Of a DNA stretch of 34,903 nucleotides, positions 32,394 to 34,903 are shown one piece after another. This DNA comes from Methylotenera_A sp040387095 (GTDB taxonomy: Bacteria; Pseudomonadota; Gammaproteobacteria; Burkholderiales; Methylophilaceae), in contig JAZKEJ010000086.1 in the NCBI GenBank assembly GCA_040387095.1, positions 1 to 34,903 on the forward strand. Reading direction: 5' to 3'. The first letter of the stretch is position 1. Every line of letters starts with the position of its first letter. The notes beneath the pieces were generated by a model. The model searched no databases. It saw nothing but the letters and a program-made list of their open reading frames with translations, and was not told the origin of the DNA. Position numbers and translations under genes: made by a program.

Positions 32394-33287
32394 ATGCTTA
32401 AACCAATCAAATCCATGCTGGGCTTCATCATGCTCGTTACAAGCAGCGCTTGTAGCCCTATTAAAATTTTGAATGCTGTGGTGCCTGAAAATGCTTATCA
32501 GTTAGCGTCTGCCGTGGCTTATGGCGATTTACCGAGGCAAAAGCTGGATATTTATATTCCCAAGCAAACTGTATCTCTTGCTGGCGCTCGAAAAGTGGTG
32601 ATATTTTTTTACGGTGGCAGCTGGGATTCAGGCAGTCGATCCGATTATAAATTTGTGGGCGAAGCGTTGGCATCGCAAGGTTTTATTGTGGCTATTCCAG
32701 ATTATCGCGTATATCCGGATGTTTTATTTCCCGCTTTTATGGAAGACCCTGCGCTTGTGGCGCGCTGGGTGAAAGGTAATATCAAGCAATATCAAGGGGA
32801 TGACAAGCAAGTTTTTTTAATGGGACACTCTGCCGGCGCGCATATTGCGGTTATGTTAGGCGTCAATGCTGAGTATTTAGCAAAGCAATCACTTAAACCT
32901 GCTGATTTTGCTGGAATTGTCGGATTAGCCGGCCCCTATGATTTCTTGCCGTTAAAATCAGATCGATTAAAAACTATATTTGGAACAGAATTAGAGCAAT
33001 GGAAATCACAGCCAATTAATTTTGTAGATGGAAAAAATCCGCCCATGCTATTAACTGTTGGTAAAAAAGATGGTACAGTTTGGCCCCGCAATACTTACAA
33101 TATGGCTGAAAAAATTAAAAAGAACAACGGCTTAGTGAAAGTAGTGGAGTTTGAAAATTATGGGCATATTGATATGGCAGCTAAGTTAGCAAAACCATTG
33201 CGCGGCAATGGTGAGCTATTGAAAACAGTTGCTGATTTTATACGTAATCCGTCAGTAATGACTGTTAATTCAAGTGAGCCTTTTTAA
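32394..33287 (+). CDS. Exported alpha/beta hydrolase (esterase/lipase-like)
   Basis: A 297-residue serine hydrolase with an N-terminal export signal (KPIKSMLGFIMLVTSSACSP); Cys20 could be a lipobox cysteine, though TSSAC is a weak match. The fold has oxyanion-type FYGGSWDSG (variant of HGGxW), EALASQGFIVAIPDYRVYPD, the nucleophile elbow GHSAGAH (Ser about 146), an acidic residue in VGKKDGTV and the catalytic His in NYGHIDM. This resembles the hormone-sensitive lipase/BD-FAE (carboxylesterase, kynurenine formamidase-like) group. Its substrate is unknown; the envelope location suggests an ester of extracellular or cell-wall origin. It stands alone, downstream of cpxA with 152 bp between. Confidence 0.8.
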   Translation: MLKPIKSMLGFIMLVTSSACSPIKILNAVVPENAYQLASAVAYGDLPRQKLDIYIPKQTVSLAGARKVVIFFYGGSWDSGSRSDYKFVGEALASQGFIVAIPDYRVYPDVLFPAFMEDPALVARWVKGNIKQYQGDDKQVFLMGHSAGAHIAVMLGVNAEYLAKQSLKPADFAGIVGLAGPYDFLPLKSDRLKTIFGTELEQWKSQPINFVDGKNPPMLLTVGKKDGTVWPRNTYNMAEKIKKNNGLVKVVEFENYGHIDMAAKLAKPLRGNGELLKTVADFIRNPSVMTVNSSEPF

Positions 33288-33329
33288 TTAAATCTCTTAA
33301 TTAAATCTCAAGCGCCGTTATCATAAAAT

Positions 33330-34328
33330 TTATGAATGTTTTCTTAAGAAATCTGCAAAATAATTAATTGCGGTTTTTTCGGTGCAATATTGATGAGCAA
33401 ACGCTAGACTCGCCTCACATAATTGAATGTTTTTTGTAGAGTCATCCCATAAAGCTTGAATTTTTTCTGATAAATCATCTGCATTTTTTGGTTCGCAAAA
33501 TAAACCAGTTTTGTCATCAAAAATATAATCCTGAACGCCCAACGAGTTAGTGACCACAATGGCTTTATTAAAAAACATAGCAGAAACAATGGTGACATGA
33601 CCGCAAGGTACTTGGCTATCTCTTAAAGGTAACACCATAAATGCGCTGTGGGCTAAGATGTTATGCGCCTGTGCTAATGGGATATGTGTATATATTTTGA
33701 CGTTATTGGGTATATTCAAACCCAATATTGAATCTGCACTTGCCACCAATACCAGTTTAATGTTCGGCAGTTTTTTCATAGCAGCAATCAGCGTCGCATA
33801 ATCCCTGCCTTGGCTACCCAGCGCGCAGATGTAGCGCCCAGTTTCAAGTTGTGGATCAGTTAAATCCACTTTAGGCGCATGCACCGCCCAGTGCAGCATA
33901 TCTATTTTTTCAATTGGGATATCAAAGTAATCAGCATACAGTTTGCGCTCAACATTAGAGTAAGTGACAAATTTGGTGGGTTGCTGAAAAGCCCTGCTCA
34001 TCAGGCTATGCTGCTTGCCACTTGGTAAATTTGTTAAATTAAATGAATAAACTAGGTGCGGTATTTTAGGGCAGAAGGTTTTAGCCAGATTGCCAGCGTA
34101 CAAAGCTGGTCTTGGCCCATGGGAAACCAGTACAGATGGCTTTTTTCTAGCGAGTTTTACGGCTTTGCTTGCTGCAAAAAAGCGCGCAATAGAATCTTTC
34201 TTTGGCAAAAATGACGGTAGATCAACCGCCAAACTAGAGTAATGATGCCATTCATCATTGGTGTGCTTAAATTCATTACGCAACCAGCTCCAGCTAGTAT
34301 TAAGGTCACTTAAATTAATGATATGCAT
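33330..34328 (-). CDS. Glycosyltransferase, family 1/4-like (GT-B fold)
   Basis: A 332-residue protein without signal or obvious membrane span. The C-terminal donor-binding half is typical of GT-B enzymes: TGRYICALGSQGRDYATLIAAMKKLPNIKLVLVAS, HIPLAQAHNILAHSAFMVLPLRDSQVPCGHVTIVSAMFFNKAIVVTNSLGVQDYIFDDKTGLFCEPKNADDLSEKI. The N-terminal half has VLVSHGPRPALYAG and KFVTYSNVERKLYADYFDIP. It probably transfers a sugar in polysaccharide, lipopolysaccharide or glycolipid synthesis; acceptor and donor are unknown. No other sugar genes lie nearby. It is downstream of prfC on the same strand with a 44-bp gap. Confidence 0.85.
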   Translation of the reverse strand: MHIINLSDLNTSWSWLRNEFKHTNDEWHHYSSLAVDLPSFLPKKDSIARFFAASKAVKLARKKPSVLVSHGPRPALYAGNLAKTFCPKIPHLVYSFNLTNLPSGKQHSLMSRAFQQPTKFVTYSNVERKLYADYFDIPIEKIDMLHWAVHAPKVDLTDPQLETGRYICALGSQGRDYATLIAAMKKLPNIKLVLVASADSILGLNIPNNVKIYTHIPLAQAHNILAHSAFMVLPLRDSQVPCGHVTIVSAMFFNKAIVVTNSLGVQDYIFDDKTGLFCEPKNADDLSEKIQALWDDSTKNIQLCEASLAFAHQYCTEKTAINYFADFLRKHS

Positions 34329-34340
34329 ATTTAACCTGTT

Positions 34341-34379
34341 TAGTTAATCATTTAAAGTAGCTGATCGTACTATTAACTA
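34341..34379. repeat. Inverted repeat between the glycosyltransferase gene and prfC
   Basis: TAGTTAAT (34341-34348) and ATTAACTA (34372-34379) are exact complements 23 bp apart, with AGTA/TACT inside that can add a short stem. It overlaps the prfC stop codon. AT-only arms and no T-run make a terminator doubtful. Confidence 0.3.
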
Positions 34380-34903
34380 ATTTCTCTGGTTGCTAAAAAT
34401 TTAATCTCAGGATAACGCTCTTCAGCCATTTGTAAATTCACACGGTTGGGTGCTAAATACACATATTCTTCATTGCCATCTAAGCCGACATTAAAGCCGT
34501 ATTTGTCGGCAATGGCACGCAGATCCGTATCGCTGCCGCTTAGCCAGCGTGCGGTGTAGCAGTCGTAACTTTCAAATACCACATCTACACCGTATTCATG
34601 CTCTAAACGGTGCGCGACAACGTCGAATTGCAATAAACCCACAGCGCCTAAAATCAGGTCGTTGGATAATAATGGGCGGAATAATTGCGAAGCGCCTTCT
34701 TCTGCAAGCTGTTGCAAACCTTTTTGCAGTTGCTTCATTTTAAGCGGATTTTTTAATCGCGCACGGCGGAAAAACTCAGGTGCAAACGAAGGGATACCAG
34801 TGAATTTAAGCTCTTCACCTTCGCTGAATGTATCGCCAACTTTTATCGTGCCGTGATTAGGAATGCCAATAATATCGCCAGAATAAGCTTCATCCATCGT
34901 AGT
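34373..34903 (-). CDS. prfC: Peptide chain release factor 3, C-terminal part (cut by window edge)
   Basis: The visible C-terminal 176 residues of the GTPase RF3, which removes RF1/RF2 from the ribosome after peptide release. It carries DEAYSGDIIGIPNHGTIKVGDTFSEGEELKFTGIPSFAPEFFRRARLKNPLKMKQLQKGLQQLAEEGASQLFRP, LLSNDLILGAVGLLQFDVVAHRLEHEYGV, TARWL and APNRVNLQMAEERYPEIKFLATRE, closely matching E. coli RF3 from domain II through domain III. The G domain and start lie beyond the right edge. The frame continues past the internal Met to the end of the window, so that Met is not a start. A glycosyltransferase gene follows downstream. Confidence 0.95.
   Translation of the reverse strand, partial: TTMDEAYSGDIIGIPNHGTIKVGDTFSEGEELKFTGIPSFAPEFFRRARLKNPLKMKQLQKGLQQLAEEGASQLFRPLLSNDLILGAVGLLQFDVVAHRLEHEYGVDVVFESYDCYTARWLSGSDTDLRAIADKYGFNVGLDGNEEYVYLAPNRVNLQMAEERYPEIKFLATREIS

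Overview
The window looks like a chromosomal contig from an AT-rich betaproteobacterium of the Methylophilaceae (Methylotenera/Methylotenera-like) or a close Nitrosomonadales relative. This rests on family content: EarP next to an EF-P with Arg32, the betaproteobacterial AddB-like/AddA-like pair, a YhdP-nitrilase-TldD string, a YheS-type ABC-F protein, and low-GC codon use throughout. Genus level is inference. I see no rRNA, tRNA, CRISPR array, insertion sequence or phage gene. A run of 100 Ns (27115-27214) is a scaffold gap.

Left part (1-8.1 kb): a partial lytic transglycosylase gene (mltF) and rpiA read leftward, and mfd (transcription-repair coupling) reads rightward. Downstream of mfd lies a compact accessory islet: a YefM-YoeB toxin-antitoxin pair with a recognisable promoter and TGTACA-type operator, followed 23 bp later by an 802-codon-class single-chain restriction-modification enzyme. 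The islet ends at a long AT-rich inverted repeat.

Middle (8.1-20.2 kb): a DedA/YqaA membrane protein and the addB-addA repair helicase-nuclease operon read leftward. Rightward come a small membrane protein, greB, and a four-gene metal-handling module: an exported Cys/His-rich protein, an outer-membrane barrel-like protein, a periplasmic HMA protein and a MerT-like membrane protein. A DUF3147-like gene overlaps earP, and efp follows. EarP would rhamnosylate Arg32 of the EF-P encoded next to it. A perfect 36-bp palindrome closes this side.

Right part (20.2-34.9 kb): yhdP-nit-tldD read leftward (envelope lipid transport, amidase, protease). Divergent from them is a gapped yheS-like ABC-F gene, then an unrecognised 190-residue protein. 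Next is a Cpx-type envelope stress locus with a divergent Spy/CpxP-like periplasmic protein and cpxR-cpxA-like genes; the region between them carries four GTAAA-like half-sites. The window ends with an exported alpha/beta hydrolase, a glycosyltransferase, and the 3' part of prfC (release factor 3).

Most of the window is ordinary housekeeping sequence. The parts that merit a second look are the TA-restriction islet under one operator, the MerT/MerP-like module with no mer regulator or reductase, the apparent loss of iron-sulfur cysteines in AddB, and the tandem Cpx sites.
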